Assembly (NCBI RefSeq): GCF_029581275.1
Contig: NZ_CP120742.1
Location: forward strand, 4,836,501 to 4,900,500
DNA from: Micromonospora sp. WMMD1155
GTDB lineage: Bacteria; Actinomycetota; Actinomycetes; Mycobacteriales; Micromonosporaceae
DNA length: 64,000 bases
Direction of reading: 5' to 3'
The translations under genes and the position numbers were made by a program. Below, piece after piece: positions 11,870 to 20,821 of the stretch. The notes under the pieces are model-generated. The model was not told the origin of the DNA. It searched no databases and worked only from the letters and a program-made list of their open reading frames with translations. Positions within the stretch are counted from its first letter, which is position 1, and each line of letters begins with the position of its first letter.

Positions 11870-11925
11870 TGATCAAGAGGTTTGCGTCAGGAATCGCGCC
11901 GTTCGTGACGCAAACCTCTTGATCA
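11870..11925. repeat. Perfect 20-bp inverted repeat between convergent genes
   Basis: Arms 11870-11889 and 11906-11925 are perfect inverted copies (TGATCAAGAGG...) with a 16-nt loop, placed between the stops of the PucR gene and murL. Position fits a bidirectional terminator, but the stem is AT-richer and longer than needed, and the motif looks like a dispersed intergenic element. It is one of several long hairpins in this window. Confidence 0.85.
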
Positions 11926-11973
11926 CCGAGGTGGGGCCCGGGTGGGGCCGGGGGTTGGGGTGTGGGGGTGGGG

Positions 11974-13317
11974 TTAGAGGTTCAGGGTTTTTGCGTAGGT
12001 TGGGGGGATGTGGTTCGGGCCGCCGGGGGTGAAGACGTCCGTTGACGCCACCGCGGACCAGGCTGTCGCGGGGACCGCGTCGACCAGGGCTCGGATCACC
12101 GGGGCGTCGCGCCACTGGTCCTGCTCGGCGAGCAGGCCGAGCGCCACCACCGACTCCTCGACCTCACCCACGCACTCGAACGGCTTGTGCCCGTCCACAC
12201 CCAGCAGCTCCCGGTAACCGGGGATCTGCTCCGGGTCGGCGAGCAGGTCACCGCCGAAGATGTGCGTGACCCGCTCCCGGGACATGAACGGCGCCATGGC
12301 CAGGAAGACGAACCGGCACTTCGGGCAGTCGCGGCACCAGCGCTCGCTCGGGTCGTGCAGCTTGAACGCGGCGTTGCAACTGGTCACCACGTCGTCGTAC
12401 CGGGTGATCTCGGCGAACAGCCGGGCGATGTGCAGCTCCGACAGCGACCGCAGCAGCGAGAAGTACGGGTCGGTCAGGCCGGCGTGCTCGGCCAACGCCG
12501 CGCGCAGCAACCCCTCCGCCTCGACACCCTTGGACCACTGGTGGTTGATCTCGTGGCCGTCCCAGACCAGGTTCGGGTCGGACGCCGAACGCTCGTTGGA
12601 CATCACCACCGGGCCCAGCCCGTGCAGCACGGCGGTGGCCACCGCGATCAGCGAGTTGATCGCCGTGACCGGGATGTGCCCGTTCAGGGCGCCGGCCTTG
12701 TTCAGGTCGAACAACACCGGGTCGATCCGCCGCCGGGCCGTCAGCGGGGTCAGCCCGGACGCCTCGTTGACCGCCACGATCACGTGGTTCGGGTTGACCG
12801 AGAACGGCACCGGGTCCAGCTCGGCGCGACGAAGCGCCTCCAGGCTGACGATCGAGTCCTTGCCACCACCGACCGCCGAGAGCGGGCGACGGTCGGAGTC
12901 GTCGTACACCCGGGGGGAGTCCGGCGAGCCGGCCGGCACCTCCGGGCGCAGCTGGAGCACGTGCGGCAGCTGGTTGCGGTACGCGTACTCCGCGAGGCCC
13001 TTGGTGTAGACGGCCGTGACGTAGTCGACGACGGCCGCACCCAGCGGCGTCGGCAGCACCAGCCGGGGCGGCGCGGCCGCCTTGTAGTAGCTGACGCCGG
13101 CGACGAGGTGCAGCACCTCCAACACCCGGTTGAGAGTCGCCACCGTGTCGTCCGAGGGCGGCTCCGCCGGCAGCGGAAGGGTGATCACCTCGGTGAATCG
13201 CTGCTCACCGGCTGGGCCGGTCAGGGCGTAGTCGAACAACACCTCGCCAGTGGCGAAGTCGATCGAGTAGGACGGGAAGGTGAAGGCGTCCATCCGCCGC
13301 AGTTGTCCGTTAGGCAC
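11974..13317 (-). CDS. murL: UDP-MurNAc-L-Ala-L-Glu epimerase
   Basis: 447 aa. It resembles MurL, which epimerises the terminal L-Glu of UDP-MurNAc-L-Ala-L-Glu to D-Glu with ATP, replacing the MurI/MurD route. Visible support: a PP-loop-type nucleotide site G-G-G-K-D-S at 150-155, a Cys cluster C314, C328, C331, C334 ('WCRDCPKC') and, decisively, the divergent MurD-like ligase next door. GTG 13317 lies 5 nt downstream of a TAGTAT -10 box (leaderless); ATG 13293 is an alternative. No ordinary glutamate racemase is in the window, but absence elsewhere cannot be judged. The family assignment relies on recall of the MurL/MurD2 pathway, which I understand occurs in Xanthomonas and Micromonospora-type bacteria. 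Confidence 0.85.
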   Translation of the reverse strand: MPNGQLRRMDAFTFPSYSIDFATGEVLFDYALTGPAGEQRFTEVITLPLPAEPPSDDTVATLNRVLEVLHLVAGVSYYKAAAPPRLVLPTPLGAAVVDYVTAVYTKGLAEYAYRNQLPHVLQLRPEVPAGSPDSPRVYDDSDRRPLSAVGGGKDSIVSLEALRRAELDPVPFSVNPNHVIVAVNEASGLTPLTARRRIDPVLFDLNKAGALNGHIPVTAINSLIAVATAVLHGLGPVVMSNERSASDPNLVWDGHEINHQWSKGVEAEGLLRAALAEHAGLTDPYFSLLRSLSELHIARLFAEITRYDDVVTSCNAAFKLHDPSERWCRDCPKCRFVFLAMAPFMSRERVTHIFGGDLLADPEQIPGYRELLGVDGHKPFECVGEVEESVVALGLLAEQDQWRDAPVIRALVDAVPATAWSAVASTDVFTPGGPNHIPPTYAKTLNL

Positions 13318-13365
13318 AGGTCATACTAGTCCGAGCTCAACCGCTCACGAGCAAGGAGATCACAG

Positions 13366-14715
13366 GTGCACCTGGCTGACCTGCGCGGACGCTCCGTGGC
13401 CGTCTGGGGTACGGGTCGTGAGGGCGTGGCTGCCGTCACCGCCGTCGCCGCGCACGGCCCGGCGAGCCTGGTGGCCGTCGACGACCGGACGAACTTCCTG
13501 TCGCTGCCGTGGGAGGGGGCGGTCGCCCAGGCCGCGCCACTGGTGACCGGCGAGGAAGGGCTCGCCCGGCTGGTCGCGGCAGACGTGGTGATCCGTTCGC
13601 CCGGTGTGCCGCAGACCCACCCCTGGATGGCCGAACTGCGCCGACGTGGCATTCCCGTCACGCAGGGCACCGCCCTGTGGATGGCGGATCACGCGGCCCG
13701 CACCGTCGGCGTCACCGGCAGCAAGGGCAAGAGCACCACGTCGAGCCTGACCAGCCACCTGCTCAACGCGGTGGAGCGGCCGAACCTGTTCGGCGGCAAC
13801 ATCGGCGTACCGACGCTGGAGCTGCCGGAGGCGGACCTCTACGTGCTGGAACTGTCGAGTTACCAGTGCAGCGACCTCACCGAGTCCCCGCACGTCGCCG
13901 TGGTGACCGCCCTGTTCCCCGAACACCTGGACGCGCACGGCGGTGAGCGGGAGTACTACCGGGACAAGCTCAACCTGATCGCACACGACCCGGCGACCGT
14001 GGTGGTCAACGGCGCGGACCCGCGGCTGGCGGCGGAGTTGGGTGACCGTCCGGTCGTCCGGGCCGGTCTACCCGACACCACCCACGTCGACGTCGGCCCG
14101 GACGGGACGCCCTGGTTCCACCTGGGCGGCCAGCCGCTCTTCCCGCGCGCGGTGCTGCCGTTGGTCGGCCGGCACAACGAGAGCAACCTGTGCGTGGCAC
14201 TGGCCGTGCTCGAGGCGCTCGACGTCGACGTCGTCGCACGCAAGGACACCCTTGCCGTGGCGATCGCCGAATTCCAGGGTCTGGCACACCGGCTCACCGA
14301 GATACCCGACCCGTCCGGCCTCACCTTCGTCGACGACACCCTCGCCACCAGCCCGTACGCGGCGATGCACGCCATCGACGCGTACGACGGTCGGCCCTTG
14401 ACGGTGATCCTGGGCGGCAACGACCGAGGGGTGGACTACGGCCCGCTCCGCGACCACCTGGCCGAGCGGGATCTCACCGTCATCGGCATCCCGGACAGCG
14501 GCCCACGCATCATCCAGACGCTCGCCGGCCTGCCCGGGGTGCGCTGCGAGATCGTCGAGGACCTCACGGCGGCGGTACGCCAGGCGCGCAAGCTCACGCC
14601 GGCCGACGGTGTGGTGCTGCTGTCACCCGCCGCGCCCAGCTACGGTCGATACCGCAACTTCGAGCACCGCTCGGAGGCGTTCCTCGAGGCGATCGAGGAG
14701 ACCGCGGTCCGCTGA
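13366..14715 (+). CDS. murD2: UDP-MurNAc-L-alanine--L-glutamate ligase (MurD2-type Mur ligase)
   Basis: 449 aa Mur ligase. The N-terminal Rossmann-like domain binds the UDP substrate ('RSVAVWGTGREG'), the ATP loop G-V-T-G-S-K-G-K-S-T-T is at 115-125, followed by 'GGNIGVP' and 'LELSSYQ', and the C-terminal domain has 'LGGNDRG'. These are MurD features. Placement head-to-head with murL, 48 bp apart, indicates the L-Glu-specific MurD2 variant: it adds L-Glu to UDP-MurNAc-L-Ala and MurL then inverts it. GTG 13366 has an AAGGAG 7 nt upstream. Substrate stereochemistry is inferred from context, not from a residue I can point to. Confidence 0.88.
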   Translation: MHLADLRGRSVAVWGTGREGVAAVTAVAAHGPASLVAVDDRTNFLSLPWEGAVAQAAPLVTGEEGLARLVAADVVIRSPGVPQTHPWMAELRRRGIPVTQGTALWMADHAARTVGVTGSKGKSTTSSLTSHLLNAVERPNLFGGNIGVPTLELPEADLYVLELSSYQCSDLTESPHVAVVTALFPEHLDAHGGEREYYRDKLNLIAHDPATVVVNGADPRLAAELGDRPVVRAGLPDTTHVDVGPDGTPWFHLGGQPLFPRAVLPLVGRHNESNLCVALAVLEALDVDVVARKDTLAVAIAEFQGLAHRLTEIPDPSGLTFVDDTLATSPYAAMHAIDAYDGRPLTVILGGNDRGVDYGPLRDHLAERDLTVIGIPDSGPRIIQTLAGLPGVRCEIVEDLTAAVRQARKLTPADGVVLLSPAAPSYGRYRNFEHRSEAFLEAIEETAVR

Positions 14716-15041
14716 TCGGCGCTGCTTGAGGCGGGCGGGTCAGCCCCGGACACGGGGCGGCGCTGCCCCGTAGGTCCGGTACAGCCCGATCCCTATCAGC
14801 CGTGGCGTTCCTGAGCAATCGGTTATGGGTAGCTGAGCGTATACCGATATCCGACAGCTCGAATCGGGGTCGCGGCGGGATTGGCCCGAGACTTCCAAGA
14901 AGCGATAAGCGTCGGCCTCCTCAGTCGTGTCCATCGACCTGAAAGGTTGATGGTGACCACACCGGCGCCTATCTAACCTGACCCCGAAACGCATCGCAGA
15001 TCATCATTGATCAATCGCTGCGAAGGGGAGTCCTTTCACTC
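14716..15041. other. Intergenic stretch at the left edge of the accessory island
   Basis: No convincing gene. A small stem (14743-14748 with 14753-14758, GCCCCG/CGGGGC) just after murD2 may terminate it. The rest is visibly more AT-rich than flanking genes. An 84-codon minus-strand frame (14740-14994) lacks a ribosome-binding site and recognisable features. Confidence 0.5.
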
Positions 15042-16433
15042 ATGTGGACCGTCGAAGAATCGGAATCGATCTGCCATGCCCTGCGCGCCGAATCCGATGG
15101 CGTGGAGGATCCCGAGGTGGACCGTCGCGCCGCCGAAGAGACGCTGATCGAGGAGATCGAGCGCGAGGTGGCGGAGTACCGCGAGTGGTATGCCAAACAC
15201 CGATCGTCCGAGTCGATTGAAGACTCCGTCGAACCGCCTGATGAGCTGCGTGAACGTCTGTGGTTGATCGGATGGATGATCTACGAGGCGAGTTGGCAGA
15301 TTGTCCGCTGGGCGCGGCGTACCAAAGCGGGTGTCGAGGTCAACCAACGGGCTGCCCACCTCATCGAGCGATTGGCCGAAGTGGCTCGTATCCTGCCCTG
15401 GCCGCATTTCGCACCCCGGGCACTGGGGGCGATCCGAGCCGACGCGCTGGTCGCGTCCAAGCGGGACACGCCACAGGGTTACAACGTCGCGTTCCTGCGG
15501 CACCGGGAGGCGCGCGAGCGGCGCGACCACTATGTCGAGAGTCATGGTCGTGCACCCGGGCGCGAACGGGAGTTGCTGGGCCTTGAGGAGATCTTCCTCC
15601 AGTTGGTGCTGGCCGAGACGGGCACCGCCTGCCGCACGGCGGAGCGTTTCATCGGTCGTTGGCTGGACGAACTGGAGAAGGACCCGCAGAAGCGCCAGTG
15701 GACCGCGGACGACGAGGAGCACTGGGTCGAGATCCTGTACCAGCAGCTGTCCGTCGGTGTCGTCATCGGCGAGCAGTCGCTCGACAAGGCCGCCGAGATC
15801 GAGCGCGCCTACGGGCTGGTCAAGCGGGTGGGTCGGGATCGACTGGCACTGCGCACAGCCTTCCGCAACCCCGGCATCATGACCGCTCGGGCGGCCCTGC
15901 ACCTGCTGCCGCTGACGTACGAGATGGAAGAACTCGCCCTGGAGCCGGGTTCCGACTACGAGAGTTGGAAGGAGATGCGCGAGGCGACCATCCGGCGCTT
16001 CGTCAAGGCGTACCAGGCTATCGAGAGGCCCGTCCTGGACGACAACGACCAGGCGGTGCCGCTGATCGCCGACCATCGACGGTCAGTCGCCCAGCTTCGG
16101 CTCAACGCCGCGCTGGTACTCCCCGGTATCGACCTGCCCACCTCTCTCGACTTCGCGGATTTCCTGCGGTGCGACCCGCTCGACGCCGAAGCGGCCGAGG
16201 AGATCTCGGCCTGGCTCGCCGAAGAGGACGGCGCGGGAAAGATCCGCGGCAATGCCAACGCGATCGGCAGCGTGACGATGCCCGCGTTCCTGCGGGGCGT
16301 CCGGGCCAGCCGTGCCGAGCGCGGCGTGTCGGAGGGCTACCGGGAATGGCGGCAGCGGTGGTTCGTCCTCGATCGCTATGCCCAGGAGGAGGGCCGCCGC
16401 GAACGGGTGGAGCGCGCCTTGCGGGACTACTGA
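15042..16433 (+). CDS. Unknown all-helical protein beside the CHAT protease
   Basis: 463 aa, not recognised. It is rich in Glu, Arg and Trp and appears almost entirely alpha-helical and soluble, with no signal peptide, membrane helix or catalytic motif I can name. Local patterns such as 'IEEIEREVAEYREWY' suggest short coiled-coil segments. GGGGAG lies about 12 nt before the ATG. It converges on the CHAT gene with only 34 bp between the stops. This places it in the island and makes a role as sensor or adaptor possible, but there is no direct evidence. Codon use is slightly more AT-tolerant than in the neighbouring core genes. Confidence 0.75.
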   Translation: MWTVEESESICHALRAESDGVEDPEVDRRAAEETLIEEIEREVAEYREWYAKHRSSESIEDSVEPPDELRERLWLIGWMIYEASWQIVRWARRTKAGVEVNQRAAHLIERLAEVARILPWPHFAPRALGAIRADALVASKRDTPQGYNVAFLRHREARERRDHYVESHGRAPGRERELLGLEEIFLQLVLAETGTACRTAERFIGRWLDELEKDPQKRQWTADDEEHWVEILYQQLSVGVVIGEQSLDKAAEIERAYGLVKRVGRDRLALRTAFRNPGIMTARAALHLLPLTYEMEELALEPGSDYESWKEMREATIRRFVKAYQAIERPVLDDNDQAVPLIADHRRSVAQLRLNAALVLPGIDLPTSLDFADFLRCDPLDAEAAEEISAWLAEEDGAGKIRGNANAIGSVTMPAFLRGVRASRAERGVSEGYREWRQRWFVLDRYAQEEGRRERVERALRDY

Positions 16434-16467
16434 CGACGCTCAGCCCTGGCTCCGAGCCGACGTCGGG

Positions 16468-18804
16468 TCAACGCGCGTAGGCGGCGAACAGGATCCAGGC
16501 GAGGTCCGGCCAGCGGCGCCTCACCCACTCCAGTTGGACCTCGCGGAGGGCGACGTCGAGCCGGGTGCCGTTCGTACGGCTCTCGCGAACCATCGCGGCG
16601 GCCGTCTTGCTGGCTGAGTAGTCCGCGACGTCGTCGATACACGCCACGACCTGTTCCGCTCCGCCGGCGAGCGTCGCCATCACGAAGTTCAGTGGTTCGG
16701 CGTGTTCGACATTCACCAGCCGACCGACCTGACACGACGCGATGAGCAGGGACTGCGGCCAGCGCAGCATCAGCGCCCGGCCGGCGCTGATGGGTGCGTC
16801 CGGCAGCAGCAGGGTCTGGCCGAGGCCCACGCCCTCACCGTGGGAGGCGATGTGGACGTAGCGCCAGCGGCCGCTCCGCTCGGACAGTGCGGAGGCGAGC
16901 GTGCCGGGCACCTCGACCGGCGGTGCGCCCGGCTCGAGCTCGCACTCGCTGAGCGGAAGGCTCCCACGCTCGGGTGGGGCCAGACCCCAGGCGGCACCCT
17001 CTCTTTCGATGCCGAGCTCGCGGCTGCCCCCGGCACGATCCCCGACCAACTGGATCAGGGCGGGCCCGGCAGCGGTCGCAGCGGTCGGACCGGAGAGGAA
17101 GGTGAGCACCGGCGTCTGGGTGAGGATCGCTCGCTCCACCAGGTGCGTGTGTGGGTCGACCCGAAGTGCCGCCCACGGCATCAGGCTGAGCGCGGAGTGC
17201 GCCGAGATCACCAACGGGACAGGCTCTTCGGTCAGTTGCAGGACGTCACGCAGCTGCGGTGGTAGGAGTTGCTCGCCGAGCGCCTGCCAGTCGACGCCAC
17301 CGGCCAGGGCGTCGGCCAGACTGACCGTCGGCGCACTGATCGCGGTGATGAACGCCGAGAGGACGTCGCCCACCTGGAGCCGGCCGAAGGAGATGACGCC
17401 GGTCGGCTCGATGAGCGTCCGGAACCACGAGGTTTCGGCGGTGACGGTGTCCGGGAGGCCGACGTAGTCGAGCGCGTAACGGTCGCCCACCGCATCGATC
17501 AACCGCGCGACGTTCACCGGCACGGGCACGACGGCGTCCGCGAGCAGCGGTGAGACCGCATGCTCGATGCGTTGCCGTAGTTCCTGGAGAAGTTTCTCGT
17601 TCTCCGCGTCGGCCGCGCCGAGTTGCTGTCCGGATTCGGCCTCGACCACCTGGTCCAGCAGCGTGCGCAGTCGCCGACCGGTTCGCCAGGTGCGCCAGTT
17701 GGTCTCGACGTCGAACCGGTCGGCCCGCACCCGAGAGGCGAAGCCCGACTGCTTGGCCGAGAGACTCACCCGTAGCCCGAGCTCGGCTGCCTGACGGCCC
17801 GGCAGCATGGCGGCGGCACGGGCGATGTCGCCGTAGACGCGGCGGATCGCCGCAGCCAGCGGGCTGCCGGAGCGGGAAATCACCCGCCACCGGTCGCGGA
17901 TCCCCTCGATGGTGTGCAGCGCGTCGTCCAGATGGTCGATCGCCTGATTGACGGCTGCGAGCGGCAGCTGATCCTCGTCGATGAGCAACTCCGCACGTGT
18001 CATCGACAGCAGCAGGTCTTCGATGTCGTACTGGGGTGCCCGCCCGCCGGTCCTGCGGAGATGGCGATGAGCGCGGGCGAGCCGCTTGGTCGCGTCATCG
18101 CGGTCGCCCTCCGCCCAGGCGCCAAGGGCGTAGGCGTAGTCGATACGGTGACGGCTGACGAACTGGCTGTCCTGGACTGCCTTCCAGTACCCCCGCGACT
18201 CCGACTCGCGCAGTAGTCGCCGGACCTGCGCGCCCTCGTTCTCGAGGAGGTGTCCGGCCGCCAACTCGTAATGAAAATAAGCGCGGAAGATGTCGGCGCC
18301 GCTTCCGACGAATTCGCTGTCGGGCCGGTCGGCGAGGGTCATCGCGCCGTGGCGGTCGCCCCGGATCCGGCGATCACGGGCCGCCCGGTACCGGATCGTC
18401 CGTCCTCGGTACAGGTCCTTGTCGAGATCGACGCCGGCCAGCGTCTCGGAATCGGCCTCCAGCCGGGCGAGCGCCTGCTCGTGCAGAGTGGCGACGTCGA
18501 CACCTTTGGGGGTCCGCAGGGGAACTCTGAGCAGGGCACAGAGCCGAACGATCGTCCCGGCGCTGTCCAGCGAGTCCAGAAAGGTCGCCGACGAGAATCG
18601 GTCGTCGGTCGCGTTCCGGGCGGTGTCGCAGTACGTCTTCAGAGCCTCGGAGAACAGTTCGCTCTCCTGCCGAAACACGTGTTCTTCCGGCATTCCCTCG
18701 CGCATGATGTCGACGGCCACCTCGGCGTCCCGAGCGAGCATCATCACGTCATCGCGGGCAAGTACCCGCCGGACCGCGGAAGAGAGCCCACCGTCAGTGG
18801 CCAT
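16468..18804 (-). CDS. CHAT-domain (caspase-like) protease with helical repeat N-terminus
   Basis: 778 aa. The C-terminal ~300 residues form a CHAT domain: 'VISAHSALSLMPWAALR', the catalytic His in 'YVHIASHGEG' (H655) and the catalytic Cys in 'LLIASCQVGR' (C691), then the typical 'MATLAGGAEQVVACIDDV'. The first ~450 residues are helical, with TPR-like spacing in 'ADIFRAYFHYELAAGHLLENEG' and similar stretches. CHAT proteases cut a partner protein once a sensor is triggered and occur in bacterial cell-death and phage-defence systems. Here the likely partners are the divergent small protein and membrane-anchored protein. Transcription starts at or near the ATG from a strong promoter (18811-18839). 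Substrate unknown. Confidence 0.88.
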   Translation of the reverse strand: MATDGGLSSAVRRVLARDDVMMLARDAEVAVDIMREGMPEEHVFRQESELFSEALKTYCDTARNATDDRFSSATFLDSLDSAGTIVRLCALLRVPLRTPKGVDVATLHEQALARLEADSETLAGVDLDKDLYRGRTIRYRAARDRRIRGDRHGAMTLADRPDSEFVGSGADIFRAYFHYELAAGHLLENEGAQVRRLLRESESRGYWKAVQDSQFVSRHRIDYAYALGAWAEGDRDDATKRLARAHRHLRRTGGRAPQYDIEDLLLSMTRAELLIDEDQLPLAAVNQAIDHLDDALHTIEGIRDRWRVISRSGSPLAAAIRRVYGDIARAAAMLPGRQAAELGLRVSLSAKQSGFASRVRADRFDVETNWRTWRTGRRLRTLLDQVVEAESGQQLGAADAENEKLLQELRQRIEHAVSPLLADAVVPVPVNVARLIDAVGDRYALDYVGLPDTVTAETSWFRTLIEPTGVISFGRLQVGDVLSAFITAISAPTVSLADALAGGVDWQALGEQLLPPQLRDVLQLTEEPVPLVISAHSALSLMPWAALRVDPHTHLVERAILTQTPVLTFLSGPTAATAAGPALIQLVGDRAGGSRELGIEREGAAWGLAPPERGSLPLSECELEPGAPPVEVPGTLASALSERSGRWRYVHIASHGEGVGLGQTLLLPDAPISAGRALMLRWPQSLLIASCQVGRLVNVEHAEPLNFVMATLAGGAEQVVACIDDVADYSASKTAAAMVRESRTNGTRLDVALREVQLEWVRRRWPDLAWILFAAYAR

Positions 18805-18810
18805 CGGCCG

Positions 18811-18839
18811 ATTATTCGGTCACGTCGATCCACCGTCAA
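18811..18839 (-). promoter_or_regulatory. Promoter of the CHAT protease gene
   Basis: On the minus strand, TTGACG (18834-18839), a 17-bp spacer and AATAAT (18811-18816) form one of the best sigma70-type promoters in the window. The -10 ends 6 nt before the ATG, so the mRNA is probably leaderless. Confidence 0.65.
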
Positions 18840-18923
18840 TCGTGCGGCCGGGGTGATCGGCAGTCAGGATTCCGATACGTCGATCCCTTGACTGGGGCCG
18901 GGCTTCTGCTGAAGTAATTGACC

Positions 18924-19253
18924 ATGGACGAGGTGGATCGCGAAGATCTGACGTACCTGATGACGAAGATCATCGACAGCGAGTTCGAAGAATCCGACTG
19001 GCGGCGGGTCGAGCGTGCTCTCGCGCTCCTGGATCAGTCGCGCGGCTTCGCCGACGAGGATTGGACGCAGGGCAGGAATGAGCTGTACAGGTTGCTGGAG
19101 AGATATCAACGCACGAGGAGGGGCTTGCGAGATTCGCTGTCCGAGAAAACGGAGAAGCCTGCCCCGCAGTTGATCCGGGAACACGCCGTCCAGTTGTTGC
19201 ACAAGGTCGGTCACGTACCTCGTCAGGAGCGACGCGCCGATGACTCCGCGTAG
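18924..19253 (+). CDS. Small helical protein of the CHAT island (CATRA-associated small protein-like)
   Basis: 109 aa from the ATG at 18924 (a TTG two codons upstream is also possible). It is charged and helical ('DLTYLMTKIIDSEFEESDWRRVERALALLDQ', split by Gly/Trp turns) and has no signal peptide or membrane helix. It is divergent from the CHAT gene (119 bp apart) and overlaps the next gene by 14 bp, so it is translationally coupled to it. The size, position and helix pattern fit an adaptor of the effector-associated, death-like kind that links a sensor with a CHAT protease. I recall a small-protein family attached to CATRA systems; the match was not tested. Confidence 0.75.
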   Translation: MDEVDREDLTYLMTKIIDSEFEESDWRRVERALALLDQSRGFADEDWTQGRNELYRLLERYQRTRRGLRDSLSEKTEKPAPQLIREHAVQLLHKVGHVPRQERRADDSA

Positions 19254-20760
19254 ACCAGCCCTCATCGTCCACACGTTGTTCGCGGTCAATGCGGCCAGCG
19301 GCTCTGCGGAGGAGTCGACTCCCGCCCTGACAGCCGACGCGGTGACAGGTCTCTGGCGTGGCCTGGTGCGGCTCGACCTGACCGAACCGATCGCGCCGTA
19401 CCCGGCCGACCTACCCGACGACTACGGTCCCGCGACCCCGGAACTGCGCGTGCTGGCCGCGCGGCAGCGGGTGGTTCCGGAGGCGTTCTACGAGGCCCTG
19501 GCATTCCGGTGCCGTGACGTCGTCGGCGTGAGCGTGCTGCTCGCACCGAATGACGACGGCGTCGGCTGGCAGGAGTTGCGCGATCGGTGGGCGTCGGCAG
19601 TCCCACCGGTCTCCGGCGCGGAACTCAGCACGACCATGGTCTATCTCGGGCTTCTCGATCACCGCCGCGTCAACTGGTTCGGACGGCGGGTAGGGGAGGC
19701 CCGGTGGGCGCGGCGGTTGGAGCTGCTCCTGCCCGGCCCACATCCGGGGCCGGGCTGGGCGGCGACCTGGAGCCGCATCGCCGACAGCCTGCTGATGTGG
19801 GTCCTACCGGCCGACGAAGGGTACGCGCACAGCCGTTACCTCGTCCTGGCCGACCTCGCCGACGAAGCCGAGCTGGACCGGCTGACGTGGCTGAGCGACG
19901 GCCGGGCCCTGCCGCCGCTGACCCGATACGTGCTCTGCGGTGCCGAACTCCGGCACCAGGAGAAGGTTCTGGAGGCGGCTGTTCCAGGTTTACGTGCCGC
20001 GATCAGAAGGACTGACCGCGCGTGCGAGACCCTCGCGGAGCTGCTGCGGGTGACCGACCCGTCCGACCGGCAACTGCGTGCCGCCGCGCTGGAGTTGGCC
20101 ACCGTCCAGGCCGAGGGAAGCGGATTGATCGCGGCCACGGCCGATGTCAGCAAGATGGCGGAGACGGTACGCGGCATCCGCGACAACATGGAGGCGGCCC
20201 TCGGCCACGCGGTAGGTCGCCGCCCGAACGCGGCTGTGGAACAGGACCGGACGCGTGCGGCGTGGCTGGCGGACCAACTGCGCATCGAGCTGACCTACGT
20301 CGATGCCACATGGCGCAAGGCCGACCAGCTCAACCGTCTCGCGGCAGCCGTGGTGGACGAGCGACACCGTCGCCGGCAGGAGGTGTTGACGCTCATCCAG
20401 GCGTCGATTCTGGGCAGCCTGCTGATGGGGCTGGCCGCGATCCAGAGCCTCCAGTACCAGGTACCCCTGGCCGGGCCGCTGGTGGCGCCGTTGATCTGCG
20501 TTTTGGGAATCCTGGCACTGCTGCTTCCCGCCGCGGTTCTACACTGGCCGCGCCCGGGTACGTCGGTGCCTCGGCGCCGCTGGCTCGTGGCAGGTGGCTC
20601 CGTCTTCGGGGCCGCCCTCGGTTGGCTGATGGCCAGTATCGGCTGGTGGCAGGCGCGGGACGAGCCGGCTCCTTCGACGTGGTCGGCTCTGCTGGCTGCT
20701 GCCGGTGCCACCGTGGTGACGGCGTCGGCCCTGCTGCTGATCCGCCCGCGAAAACAATGA
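19240..20760 (+). CDS. CHAT-island membrane-anchored protein (CATRA N/C-domain-like)
   Basis: 506 aa. Residues 1-250 form a mixed alpha/beta domain ('RPALIVHTLFAVNAA', 'YVLCGAELRHQEKVL') that may be a ligand sensor. Residues 250-375 are a long helical, partly coiled-coil stretch. The end carries about four hydrophobic segments (about 388-405, 410-432, 445-470, 480-500), so it is anchored by its C-terminus with the large domain probably in the cytoplasm. The position next to a CHAT protease and small helical protein matches the CATRA arrangement as I recall it, in which this protein would link membrane state or an invader signal to the protease. No catalytic motif seen. Start ATG 19240 has an AGGAG about 10 nt upstream. 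Confidence 0.78.
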   Translation: MTPRRPALIVHTLFAVNAASGSAEESTPALTADAVTGLWRGLVRLDLTEPIAPYPADLPDDYGPATPELRVLAARQRVVPEAFYEALAFRCRDVVGVSVLLAPNDDGVGWQELRDRWASAVPPVSGAELSTTMVYLGLLDHRRVNWFGRRVGEARWARRLELLLPGPHPGPGWAATWSRIADSLLMWVLPADEGYAHSRYLVLADLADEAELDRLTWLSDGRALPPLTRYVLCGAELRHQEKVLEAAVPGLRAAIRRTDRACETLAELLRVTDPSDRQLRAAALELATVQAEGSGLIAATADVSKMAETVRGIRDNMEAALGHAVGRRPNAAVEQDRTRAAWLADQLRIELTYVDATWRKADQLNRLAAAVVDERHRRRQEVLTLIQASILGSLLMGLAAIQSLQYQVPLAGPLVAPLICVLGILALLLPAAVLHWPRPGTSVPRRRWLVAGGSVFGAALGWLMASIGWWQARDEPAPSTWSALLAAAGATVVTASALLLIRPRKQ

Positions 20761-20821
20761 TCCGCCCGCGACAACCGTTCGCTGTCCTCGGAAAGTCTCC
20801 TGAGAACCGGTTTGAGGATCC

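Noticed and set aside
14740..14994. 84-codon minus-strand ORF in the gap before the island
   Set aside because: No ribosome-binding site, no recognisable feature, and overlaps a small hairpin.
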